A DNA stretch of 64,000 nt from Myxococcus dinghuensis. Lineage in GTDB: Bacteria; Myxococcota; Myxococcia; Myxococcales; Myxococcaceae. Positions 26,020 through 33,658 of the stretch are shown here, in pieces. The notes under the pieces are model-generated. The model searched no databases. It was not told the origin of the DNA and worked only from the letters and a program-made list of their open reading frames with translations. Position 1 is the first letter of the stretch; each line of letters opens with the position of its first letter. Where the stretch lies: NCBI RefSeq assembly GCF_024198235.1, contig NZ_JAKCFB010000003.1, forward strand, positions 186,001 to 250,000, given 5' to 3'. Position numbers and translations under genes: made by a program.

Positions 26020-26874
26020 ATGCCACGTTTCGCAGCCCCTTCGTTTCCGCCCAATGATGAAGTCGGTGCCTCCTTCGTGGATTCGCTGGAGCAGGTGAGC
26101 GCCGAGGAGGTGAAGGACCGCCAGTTCGTGACGGCGCTGGCGCGCGGGCTGGAAATCTTGCGCGCGTTCACGCCGCAGCGGCCCATGCTCGGCAACCAGG
26201 AGCTGGCGGCGAGCACCGGCCTGCCCAAGCCCACCATCTCCCGGCTGACGCATACGCTGACGCGGCTGGGCTACCTCACGTATTCGGAGCGGCTGGGCAA
26301 GTATCAACTGAGCACGCGGGTGCTCGCGCTGGGGTTCGCGGCGCTCTCCAACATGGGCGTGCGCGACGTGGCGCGACCGCTGATGCAGGACCTGGCGGAC
26401 TACGCGAACGTACCGGTGTCGCTCGGCAGCCGGGACCGGATGAACGTGGTGTACGTGGAGCACTGTCGCTCCACGGCGGCGGTGACGCTGCGGTTGGACA
26501 TCGGCTCGCGGCTGCCGCTGGCCACCACGGCCATGGGGCGCGCGCTGCTGGCCGCGCTACCGGAGGGCGAGCGGCGCTACTTCATGAACCACATGGCCAA
26601 GCGCGAGCCGGAGAAGTGGCCGCGCATCGAGGCCAGCATCGAGAAGGCGCTGGAGGACTACCGCACGCACGGCTTCACGCTCTCCATCGGGGACTGGGAC
26701 CGGGACGTCAACGCGGTGGGCGTGCCCTTCATCCCGCCGGACGGCAGCGGCATCCTCGCCTTCAACTGTGGCGGCCCCTCGTTCCTGCTGCCCAAGCAAC
26801 GGCTGCTGCTCGATATCGGACCTCGACTGGTGAACCTCGTCCGCAACGTCGAGGCGGCCCTGCAGCGGCGCTGA
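26020..26874 (+). CDS. IclR-family transcriptional regulator
   Basis: A 284-residue regulator. After a 25-residue leader comes the N-terminal winged helix-turn-helix (FVTALARGLEILRAF ... ELAASTGLPKPTISRLTHTL, about residues 40-95), then the IclR effector domain (about 110-280) with RDRMNVVYVEHC, IGSRLPLATTAMGRALLA and the closing NCGGPSFLLPKQRLLLDIGPRL. IclR proteins sense small acids or their CoA esters. It is divergent from the beta-oxidation operon and 16 bases ahead of an acyl-CoA dehydrogenase gene, so it most likely controls both directions. Whether it represses or activates cannot be read from the sequence. Confidence 0.92.
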   Translation: MPRFAAPSFPPNDEVGASFVDSLEQVSAEEVKDRQFVTALARGLEILRAFTPQRPMLGNQELAASTGLPKPTISRLTHTLTRLGYLTYSERLGKYQLSTRVLALGFAALSNMGVRDVARPLMQDLADYANVPVSLGSRDRMNVVYVEHCRSTAAVTLRLDIGSRLPLATTAMGRALLAALPEGERRYFMNHMAKREPEKWPRIEASIEKALEDYRTHGFTLSIGDWDRDVNAVGVPFIPPDGSGILAFNCGGPSFLLPKQRLLLDIGPRLVNLVRNVEAALQRR

Positions 26875-26890
26875 CAAGGAAGACACATCC

Positions 26891-28042
26891 ATGGCTCGTG
26901 AGGACGCAACACTCGCTCAACTGCTGGCCACGCTCGAGCGCTTCGTGAAGGAGCGCCTCATGCCCAACGAGCACCGGGTCGCGGACGAGGACGCCATCCC
27001 CTCCGACATCATCGGGGAGATGCGCGACCTGGGCCTGTTCGGCCTGTCCACCCCGGTCGAATACGGCGGCATCGGCCTGGACATGAGCCAGGAGGTGCAG
27101 GTGGCGTTCGTGCTCGGACAGACGTCGCCGGCCTTCCGCTCGCTCATCGGCACCAACAACGGCATCGGGTCGCAGGGCATCATCCTGGACGGCACCGAGG
27201 AGCAGAAGCGCAGGTACCTGCCCCGGCTGGCGTCGGGGGAGATCGTCGGCGCGTTCGCGCTGACGGAGCCCAACGCGGGCTCGGACGCGTCGTCGCTGCG
27301 CACGACGGCGCGGCGCCACGGTGACCACTACGTGCTCAACGGCACCAAGCGCTTCATCACCAACGCGCCGGAGGCGGGCCTGTTCACGGTGATGGCGCGC
27401 ACCTCCGAGGACGACAAGGGCGCCGGCGGCATCTCCGCCTTCCTGGTGGAGGCGGGCACGCCGGGGCTCCACATCGGGCCCGCGGACAAGAAGATGGGCC
27501 AGAAGGGGACCCACACCGCGGACGTCCTGTTCGAGGACTGCCACGTGCCGGCTTCTCAGCTTCTCGGCGGACAGGAAGGACAGGGCTTCAAGACGGCCAT
27601 GAAGGTGCTGGACCGGGGGCGGCTGCACATCGCGGCGGTGTGCGTGGGCATCGCCGAGCGGCTCATCCGGGAGAGCCTGCGCTACGCCATGGAGCGCCAG
27701 CAGTTCGGCAAGCCCATCGCGGAGTTCCAGCTCATCCAGGCGATGCTCGCGGACAGTCGCATGGAGGCGTACGCCGCGCGCTGCATGGTGCTCGACGCCG
27801 CCGGACGCAGGGACCAGGGCCAGAACATCAGCACCGAGGCCTCCTGCTGCAAGCTGTTTGCCAGTGAAATGGTGGGGCGGGTGGCGGACCGGGCGGTGCA
27901 GATTTTCGGTGGCGCCGGGTACATCGCGGACTATGGCATCGAGCGGTTCTACCGCGACGTCCGCCTGTTCCGTCTGTACGAGGGCACCAGTCAGATCCAA
28001 CAGCTCGTCATCGCGCGCAATATGATGCGTGAGGCGAGCTGA
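26891..28042 (+). CDS. Acyl-CoA dehydrogenase
   Basis: A 383-residue FAD enzyme. The middle-domain segments [21 protein letters not shown] and the C-terminal region with [18 protein letters not shown] are canonical; the Glu in LYEGTSQ is the expected catalytic base. It introduces the 2,3 double bond into an acyl-CoA, the step before the enoyl-CoA hydratase of the divergent operon. Translation is probably coupled to the IclR regulator, 16 bases upstream. Chain-length or branched-chain preference cannot be assigned. Confidence 0.92.
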   Translation: MAREDATLAQLLATLERFVKERLMPNEHRVADEDAIPSDIIGEMRDLGLFGLSTPVEYGGIGLDMSQEVQVAFVLGQTSPAFRSLIGTNNGIGSQGIILDGTEEQKRRYLPRLASGEIVGAFALTEPNAGSDASSLRTTARRHGDHYVLNGTKRFITNAPEAGLFTVMARTSEDDKGAGGISAFLVEAGTPGLHIGPADKKMGQKGTHTADVLFEDCHVPASQLLGGQEGQGFKTAMKVLDRGRLHIAAVCVGIAERLIRESLRYAMERQQFGKPIAEFQLIQAMLADSRMEAYAARCMVLDAAGRRDQGQNISTEASCCKLFASEMVGRVADRAVQIFGGAGYIADYGIERFYRDVRLFRLYEGTSQIQQLVIARNMMREAS

Positions 28043-28093
28043 GCCGGCCGCATCCGAGGCCCTGGCGACGCTCGCTCCCCCCTGGGAGTCCGC

Positions 28094-29056
28094 ATGTATC
28101 AGGTCATCGGAAGCATCATCGGTCTCAGCGTCCTCGTGGTCGCCACGCGGTGGTGGCTCCTGCGCCGCGAGGGCGCCCCCTGTCCGAGCGAGCCGTTCGA
28201 CGGCGTCGTCTACCAGGTGGGCAAGGCCGTCATCGCCGAGCGGCGCAGTGAGGCTCCCCGGACCACGGTCATCTGCATGCACGGCTTCGTGGCCAGCATG
28301 CGCTACTTCACCCACGCGCTCTACGCCGCCCCCGACATCCAGCTCATCCAGTTGACGAGCTGCGACTACCACCTGCCCATCACCCAGCCGGTCGAGCGCT
28401 CCGCTCCCTGGGCGAAGGCCCCCCAGGCGCCGGAGGGCACCATCGCCTACGACGCGGAGGTGCTGCTCCAGGCGCTGGAGCACCTGCCCCGGACGGAGCA
28501 CGTCCGCGTCCATGGCCACTCGCGCGGGGGCGCCGTGGTGCTGGAGGCCGCGTCGATGCGGCCCGACCTGTTCGAGAACGTGGAGGTGGTGCTGGAGGCG
28601 CCGGTGCTGCCCCAGGCCCGGCCCTACGTCGCGCTGGGCGCGGTCCAGTTGTGGCTCCTGCCGTTCGTCATCCCGCTGTGGCGCCGCGAGCCCATCTCCC
28701 GGCACAACCGCGGCGCGTGGGGCCCGCTGGAGGACACGCGCAAGCGCGACCTCATCGCGGCCTTCCCCTTCAACCCGAAGCGCGTCTCCACCATGGAGAC
28801 CAACGTCCGGGGCATCGGCGCGTGGATGAGCGAGAAGGATGACTCCGTCTTCAAGAACGTGCGTCGGGGCACGGTGCTCGTCCCCGGCAAGGACCGCGTG
28901 CTGGACGCCCGCTCCATGCTGGAGGTCGCCCGCCGCGCGGAGCCCACGCTGAACGTCGTCACCCTCGACGGGTGCAGCCACTTCGTCCTCTGGGACCGGC
29001 CGGATGCCATGCCCGCGCTGACGCGTCAGCCGGAGCGCTCCGCCGCGAGCGCCTGA
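28094..29056 (+). CDS. Membrane-anchored alpha/beta hydrolase
   Basis: A 320-residue protein with one N-terminal hydrophobic helix (about 4-23) and an alpha/beta-hydrolase domain. The oxyanion region is ICMHGFVASMRYF, the nucleophile elbow is GHSRGG, and a late Asp/His pair is likely in GKDRVLD and GCSHFVLW. It is probably an esterase or lipase-type enzyme attached to the inner membrane. It follows the acyl-CoA dehydrogenase by 51 bases on the same strand and may release fatty acids for the beta-oxidation genes, though this is inference. Confidence 0.8.
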   Translation: MYQVIGSIIGLSVLVVATRWWLLRREGAPCPSEPFDGVVYQVGKAVIAERRSEAPRTTVICMHGFVASMRYFTHALYAAPDIQLIQLTSCDYHLPITQPVERSAPWAKAPQAPEGTIAYDAEVLLQALEHLPRTEHVRVHGHSRGGAVVLEAASMRPDLFENVEVVLEAPVLPQARPYVALGAVQLWLLPFVIPLWRREPISRHNRGAWGPLEDTRKRDLIAAFPFNPKRVSTMETNVRGIGAWMSEKDDSVFKNVRRGTVLVPGKDRVLDARSMLEVARRAEPTLNVVTLDGCSHFVLWDRPDAMPALTRQPERSAASA

Positions 29057-29253
29057 CGCGGCCTCGTCACACGCCAAAGACAGCCATCCCTCCCGAGTCC
29101 GCCGTGCAAGAAGGATGCGGCGACGGATGGAATTCCAAGACATCCCCGTGAGCCACATTCTTGCGGGCCAAAGCCCTGTCACGCCCGAAACACTCTCACC
29201 GAGTCTCCAGGACAGTGTCTCCATCCAGCAGTCGACTCAATGATGCGCGCGAC

Positions 29254-29270
29254 GTTTCGGGTCGCGAAAC
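29254..29270. promoter_or_regulatory. Fifth copy of the RTTYCGC palindrome
   Basis: GTTTCGG-GTC-GCGAAAC lies 46 bases before the start of the CBM1 lipoprotein gene. It matches the consensus of the sites at 10564-10663 and 25924-25940 except for one G in the left arm. If bound by the same regulator, the lipoprotein at 29316 belongs to the same regulon. Confidence 0.5.
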
Positions 29271-29315
29271 CATCCGGTGCGCGAGCGTTCCCGGACGTCA
29301 TTCGAGAGGGAAGAC

Positions 29316-30119
29316 ATGCCTATCCAGCGAGACACCTCCAACACCCTGTTCCCCGCACGTGAGCTGCTTTGCGTATTCGTCACACTCCTCCTGGCGGCCT
29401 GCGGGACAGCCCCCAGCGCCGAACCGACCCCGGGAGAGGATGTGTCGAACCAATCCCAAGGGGTGAGCGCCTGCGTGACGTTGCGGCGTGGCGTCAGCGG
29501 GACGGTGGCCGACGCCACGATTGCCTCCGCCACCCCCAGCACGCCCAACGGGTCGGGCCAACTGACCGTGGACTACCTGTCCGCGCTCGGCATCACCTCC
29601 CAGCAGGAGTCGCTGCTGCGGTTCGACCTCAGCACGCTGCCGCCCAACATCACCATCAACACCGCCACGCTCGAGCTCTTCGCCGTCGCGCAGACGAACT
29701 CCGTCTTCGTCCACAGGGCCACCGCGGCCTGGACCGAGGCGGGCGTGACCTTCACGGGCTTCAATCAGCAGTACTCGCCCGCGGTCGAGGCCACCATCCT
29801 CCCCAGCCTCCTGTCGACGCGCACCGCGAACGTCTCGAACCTGGTCAACAACTGGGTCACCGGGGCCGTCCCGAACTACGGCTTCCTCCTCGACTCCGCG
29901 GCCACGACCGTCTCGGTTCCCGCCATCTTCGCCAGCAGCGAGACCCTCGTCGTCGATCAACGCCCCGGCCTGGAGGTCTGCTACACGACCCAGACGTGCG
30001 CGAACGCCTATGGCCAGTGTGGCGGCATCAACTGGCCTGGCCCCACCTGTTGCGTGGCCGGGAGCACCTGCTCGTACCAGACCGACTACTACAGCATGTG
30101 CGTCCCCAACGGGCCGTGA
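29316..30119 (+). CDS. Secreted lipoprotein: DNRLRE-like domain plus fungal-type CBM1
   Basis: A 267-residue protein. A signal peptide ends in the lipobox TLLLAAC (Cys near residue 24). Residues about 60-225 form a DNRLRE-like beta domain (SLLRFDLSTLPPNITINTATL). The last 40 or so residues have the cysteine and aromatic spacing of a family 1 carbohydrate-binding module: CANAYGQCGGINWPGPTCC followed by GSTC and YYSMC. CBM1 binds crystalline cellulose or chitin through three aromatics and is known mainly from fungi. No catalytic domain is seen, so it may anchor the cell or envelope to polysaccharide. The start at 29316 follows GAGAGGGAAG. A strong terminator lies about 80 bases after the stop. 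Confidence 0.8.
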   Translation: MPIQRDTSNTLFPARELLCVFVTLLLAACGTAPSAEPTPGEDVSNQSQGVSACVTLRRGVSGTVADATIASATPSTPNGSGQLTVDYLSALGITSQQESLLRFDLSTLPPNITINTATLELFAVAQTNSVFVHRATAAWTEAGVTFTGFNQQYSPAVEATILPSLLSTRTANVSNLVNNWVTGAVPNYGFLLDSAATTVSVPAIFASSETLVVDQRPGLEVCYTTQTCANAYGQCGGINWPGPTCCVAGSTCSYQTDYYSMCVPNGP

Positions 30120-30200
30120 GTCCCCCCGGCCTGCCTCGAACGGGCGGCCACGCTCGTGACGAGGCAGGAGGGCGCCTCCGAGTCCCACCATGAAGAGGAA

Positions 30201-30230
30201 GGGCCGAGCGCTGGTTGGCTCGGCCCTTTC
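30201..30230 (+). terminator. Rho-independent terminator
   Basis: GGGCCGAGC (30201-30209) pairs perfectly with GCTCGGCCC (30218-30226), an eight-base loop between, followed by TTTCT. It is one of the few canonical intrinsic terminators in the window and ends the CBM1 lipoprotein transcript. Confidence 0.8.
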
Positions 30231-30366
30231 TCCGTGGGTGAGCCTGCGAGCCGGGTGAAGCGTGAGGCGCGCCGGATGGCGCCGGAGACTCCGGCCCCCA
30301 ACTGCGCGTTCGTCTTGGAGGCGTTGACGGACACGGGCGCGTCGTCGTGGGGAAATGGAAGAGGAG

Positions 30367-30439
30367 TGCACGCCCCGGGAGTCGAACCCGGCAATGTCGG
30401 TACGTCAGACCGATGCCGTCACCCGCTGGCTCGGCGCGC
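30367..30439 (-). tRNA. tRNA-like element, anticodon position GAC (Val); possibly degenerate
   Basis: Read on the minus strand, exactly 73 bases fit the tRNA numbering. The acceptor is GCGCGCC/GGCGTGC (seven pairs, one G-U), the D stem GCC/GGC with an A13-C22 mismatch, the anticodon stem TCGGT/ACCGA with loop CTGACGT, a five-base variable loop, and T stem CCGGG/CCCGG around TTCGACT, with A73. The loop centre GAC would read valine GUC. Two nearly universal bases are wrong: position 8 is G instead of T and position 14 is G instead of A, so the 8-14 tertiary pair is lost. CCA is not encoded. It may be a decayed tRNA, an attachment-site relic or a divergent extra tRNA. Confidence 0.45.
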
Positions 30440-30722
30440 ATGAGGAAAACAAAGTGAGCCCGCTGCATCAATCCAACGCGACCCGCGAGTTCCTTCGACG
30501 TACGGGCGACACACCGACGGTCTGACCGCTCCGGACTTCCATGCCCCCGGAACCGCCATGTCCGCTCGCTTCCGGATGATGGTCTGCCCCAACCCCTTCG
30601 GTTGAACGGGGGACCTATCAGGCCTTGGACACCCTTCCTCAGGGTGCTGGTTCTTCCGCGTAGCGCGAGGCAAGCCTCCCGCCCCCGCATTGAAGCGGGA
30701 TGTCGCACGGGAGTGGCAGTTG

Positions 30723-32564
30723 ATGAAGCACACTGGATTCCTATCGTTCGCCCAGGGGCTCGCCCTGAGTTCCCTGGTGCTGGCCGTGGCCTGCAACGCC
30801 CCCATCGAAACCACGGGAGAATCGGGCGAGCCCGGCTCCGAGCAGCAGTGGGACCCCGAGGCCCCGGAGACCGGGCTCCAGGTGGAGTCCAGTGAGCCCG
30901 AGTCCGGGGAGTCGAGCCTCCTGGTCGCGGGTCCATGCGCCGACGGCACGTCCGAACAGACCTTCGCCGGCGGCATGGTCGGCTGCGCCGGCCAGGTGAC
31001 GTGGGACAATCGGGCCTCGCTCTGCGGCGCGGGCTACCGGCTCGCCACCGCCACCGAGTGGGTCAACCTGCGAGGCACCGCGGCGCCCCTGCACAACTAC
31101 TGGACCCACGACAACCTGCGCTACTCCGGCTCCGCGAACGCGTGCTCCGTCTCGTCGGCCACCGGCACGGCCTGTCCCGCCAACATGCCCATGCGCGTGT
31201 GCACGGCCAACGGCGGCGACGCCCAGGGCAATCAATGCAACTGGCGGAACTGCGGCTACGGGACCAACACCCCCAACCAGTATTTCGGCGGCTGCGCGGG
31301 CAACACCACGGCCGGCGCGCTGTGTGTCCCCCGGAACGACGTCCCCCGAGGCCCGTGCGCCGACGGCACCACGGAGCAGACCTTCGCCAACGGCATGGTC
31401 GGCTGCGCGGGCCAGGTGACGTGGGACAAGCGCGCGTCGCTCTGTGGCGCGGACTACCGGCCCGCGACCGCGAATGAATGGAGCACGCGGTTCAACGGCG
31501 CGGTGCCCACGCACCACTATTGGACCGACGACAACCTGCGCTACTCCGGCGCCAGCAACGCGTGCTCCGTCTCGACGACGACCGGCACGGCCTGTCCCGC
31601 CAACATGCCCATGCGCGTGTGTACGCCAAGTGGCAACGACCCCCAAGGCAACACCTGCGGCTGGCGGAACTGCGGCTACGGGACGAACACGCCCAACCGG
31701 TACTTCGGTGGCTGCGCGGGCAACCCCACCGCGGGAACGCTCTGCGTCCCTCGGACGCCTCCGGGCTGTGCGGACGGCTCCGTCGAGCAGACGTTCTCCG
31801 GAGGCATGGTCGGCTGCGCGGGCAGGGCACCGTGGGACGACCGGACCTCGTTGTGTGCGCAGGGCTACCGGCTCGCCACCGCCACCGAGTGGGTCACCCT
31901 GCAAGGCGCCAAGGCCCCCACGCACCACTACTGGACCCACGACGAGCTCAAGTACAACGGCTCCGCGGTGGCCTGCTACGTGAGCACCACGAGCGGCACC
32001 TCGTGCGGAGAGGGCAGCTCCATGCGCGTCTGCCGGGGCGCGGGGTTCGACCCCGAAGGCAACCACTGCAACTGGGGCACCTGCGGCTACGGGACGAGCA
32101 CCCCCAACCAGCACTTCGGCGGGTGTGGAAACACGGGCGGCGCGCTCTGCATCCCCGTGTCGGGGTGCGCGGATGGCACCACCGAGCAGGTCTTCTCGGA
32201 GAACCTCGTGGGCTGCGCGGGCAAGGTGACGTGGGACAAACGCGCCTCCCTGTGCGCGCCGGGTTGGTCGGTGAGCAACGCGCTCAACTGGACCCAGAAC
32301 TCCGGCTCCATGGCGCCCACGCACAACTACTGGACCAACGACGACCTGCGCTACAGCGGCTCCGCCAGCGCGTGCTCCGTGTCACCGACCTCCGGGACCT
32401 ACTGCGGCGCGAACGTCCCCATGCGCGTGTGCACGCCCGCTGGGAACGACCCCGAAGGCAACGCCTGCAACTGGCGGAACTGCGGCTACCTGGCGACCAC
32501 GCCCAACCAGTATTTCGGAGGCTGCGCCGGCAACACCACCGCCGGCACGCTCTGCCGCCGGTGA
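30723..32564 (+). CDS. Lipoprotein with four Cys-rich tandem domains
   Basis: A 613-residue secreted protein. The signal peptide ends in the lipobox LVLAVAC (Cys21), then an acidic Glu/Pro/Ser linker runs to about residue 68. Four copies of a 130-140-residue domain follow, beginning near residues 69, 210, 347 and 480. Each starts 'CADGTTEQTF', has GMVGCAG, W(D)xRxSLC, a central HYWT(H/D)D(N/E)L(R/K)Y, MRVC, and ends in CNWRNCGYGT then PNQYFGGC. About eight to ten cysteines per domain suggest disulfide-bonded extracellular modules. I do not recognise the family. The ATG at 30723 has GGGAG upstream; an in-frame start 11 codons earlier would spoil the signal peptide. Confidence 0.82.
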   Translation: MKHTGFLSFAQGLALSSLVLAVACNAPIETTGESGEPGSEQQWDPEAPETGLQVESSEPESGESSLLVAGPCADGTSEQTFAGGMVGCAGQVTWDNRASLCGAGYRLATATEWVNLRGTAAPLHNYWTHDNLRYSGSANACSVSSATGTACPANMPMRVCTANGGDAQGNQCNWRNCGYGTNTPNQYFGGCAGNTTAGALCVPRNDVPRGPCADGTTEQTFANGMVGCAGQVTWDKRASLCGADYRPATANEWSTRFNGAVPTHHYWTDDNLRYSGASNACSVSTTTGTACPANMPMRVCTPSGNDPQGNTCGWRNCGYGTNTPNRYFGGCAGNPTAGTLCVPRTPPGCADGSVEQTFSGGMVGCAGRAPWDDRTSLCAQGYRLATATEWVTLQGAKAPTHHYWTHDELKYNGSAVACYVSTTSGTSCGEGSSMRVCRGAGFDPEGNHCNWGTCGYGTSTPNQHFGGCGNTGGALCIPVSGCADGTTEQVFSENLVGCAGKVTWDKRASLCAPGWSVSNALNWTQNSGSMAPTHNYWTNDDLRYSGSASACSVSPTSGTYCGANVPMRVCTPAGNDPEGNACNWRNCGYLATTPNQYFGGCAGNTTAGTLCRR

Positions 32565-32688
32565 GGTGATGCATGGCTCACGGACCTCCAACTCCGCGAG
32601 CCTCGCCTGCCGAGGAGCGGTCTCGCGCATCGCCGTCGCGCGGTATGCGGTGCGCGTGGCCAACAGCCCGGAGCAAGGTTGGAGGAAA

Positions 32689-32802
32689 GTGGTCCTGGCA
32701 GGAGTCGAACCTGCGGCCGGGCGGTGCGCCAACCCAGCAGTGTCGCGCCCTTACCTCGCCCCCGCTCGGAAAACCGCAGATTCGACTCCCGTCCAGGCCC
32801 CA
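32689..32802. repeat. Imperfect 28-bp inverted repeat with tRNA T-arm/acceptor-like arms
   Basis: The stretch 32565-32932 has no convincing gene. It contains an inverted repeat whose left arm (32689-32716), read on the minus strand, looks like the end of a tRNA: T stem GCAGG/CCTGC around TTCGACT, then CAGGACCA. The right arm (32774-32802) on the plus strand is similar with about five to six differences (GCAGATTCGACTCCCGTCC), and 57 bases lie between. No 5' acceptor or D arm at the normal distance pairs with either arm, so neither half is a complete tRNA. It may be a pair of tRNA-derived ends, an attachment-site scar or a structured RNA. Confidence 0.5.
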
Positions 32803-32932
32803 GCCGTCCCGCCTTGTTCCAGCGCATTCCTCAGGGTCGTGCGACATACGTGCAACATGGCGGGGACCGATGGGCCCTCTTCGCCCCCCAGCGAGAGGGA
32901 CCGAGCGACGGTAGCCCGGCCCCTCTGGATTC

Positions 32933-33646
32933 CTACGGTGGGCCCTGGAGCGGATTCAACAGCCCCGCTCGGTCCAGCAACTCGCGCACCCGTTCGGCCA
33001 GCGCCACATGCTCCGGGTTGCTTGCCGTGAAGCGCTCGGGAGTGAGGACAATCAGCGTGCCCTTGTCCCCCACGGGTTCGACGCGTACTGGAGCGGGGAG
33101 TGGAGGCACTGTCCCCCGGTGTTGTGCAAAGTAGGTCACCCAGCCAACGAACGTGCCTGGGTCCGCAGACTCGGACGAACTGTCTCGATGAATGGTCGAG
33201 GTAGCGACGCCCCATTCCGGATCCCACGCTAGCGCCATCACACGCACAACCTGAGAGAGCGCCAGCGAGGTCACGAGACATTCCGCGACGGGGCTATCTG
33301 GTGGCAGCGTGAGAACACACCGATCAACCACGTACCGAGAGCGAGAACCGCAAGAGATGCTCGCCACGCTGTTTCCCTCGACCAAACCATTCCATGCCGC
33401 GAACGAAACGTCGCCGCCGCCTTGTTGGTATCGCTTCGTGCCGAGCAAACCAATCAGCGTCGCCAAATCGGGCACGAACCCATGTGCCAGGGCTTCCGCC
33501 GGTGAGGTTGATTGCTCGAACCAGCGAGAAAGGGCGAGGTCCTGTAGGGCCAGTCCTTGGAAGAGAGCTTCGGCACGGCGCGCGTACTCTTCCACTGGCT
33601 CACGTCGTCCCGACCAATAGACGCCGGCATAGTATTTTTCGATCAT
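32933..33646 (-). CDS. Imm52-family immunity protein (SitI-like position)
   Basis: A 237-residue cytoplasmic protein with no signal or membrane segment. The N-terminus MIEKYYAGVYWSGRREPVEE and following RRAEALFQGLALQDLALSRW, with the Trp in WFEQSTSPAEA, match my recollection of immunity protein 52, which is found beside Tox-REase-5 toxins. It directly follows the toxin gene: the toxin stop is at 33659-33661 and the immunity ATG at 33646 has GAGGAG four bases ahead. A GTG at 33658 would add four residues. It should bind and neutralise the adjacent nuclease domain. Family naming is from recognised motifs, not a search. Confidence 0.75.
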   Translation of the reverse strand: MIEKYYAGVYWSGRREPVEEYARRAEALFQGLALQDLALSRWFEQSTSPAEALAHGFVPDLATLIGLLGTKRYQQGGGDVSFAAWNGLVEGNSVASISCGSRSRYVVDRCVLTLPPDSPVAECLVTSLALSQVVRVMALAWDPEWGVATSTIHRDSSSESADPGTFVGWVTYFAQHRGTVPPLPAPVRVEPVGDKGTLIVLTPERFTASNPEHVALAERVRELLDRAGLLNPLQGPP

Positions 33647-33658
33647 CTGACTCCTCAC

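Larger units (their letters stand above)
30120..30722. other. 603-bp intergenic region: two hairpins, tRNA-like element, promoter of the next gene
   Basis: This stretch holds a nine-pair hairpin just after the lipoprotein stop (CCTGCCTCG 30130-30138 with CGAGGCAGG 30160-30168), the terminator at 30201-30230 and the minus-strand tRNA-like element at 30367-30439. About 280 bases before the next lipoprotein gene have no convincing reading frame. Confidence 0.6.

Noticed and set aside
26027-26033. Additional half operator GTTTCGC inside the IclR coding region
   Set aside because: Only one arm is present and it lies within codons 3-5, so chance is sufficient.
26762-29224. 820-codon minus-strand frame opposite the acyl-CoA dehydrogenase and hydrolase
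   Set aside because: Antisense to two well-supported genes, composition typical of a shadow, no domain visible.
30741-32324. 527-codon minus-strand frame opposite the four-domain lipoprotein
   Set aside because: The repeats of the real gene generate repeated antisense peptide; no start region, signal or family.
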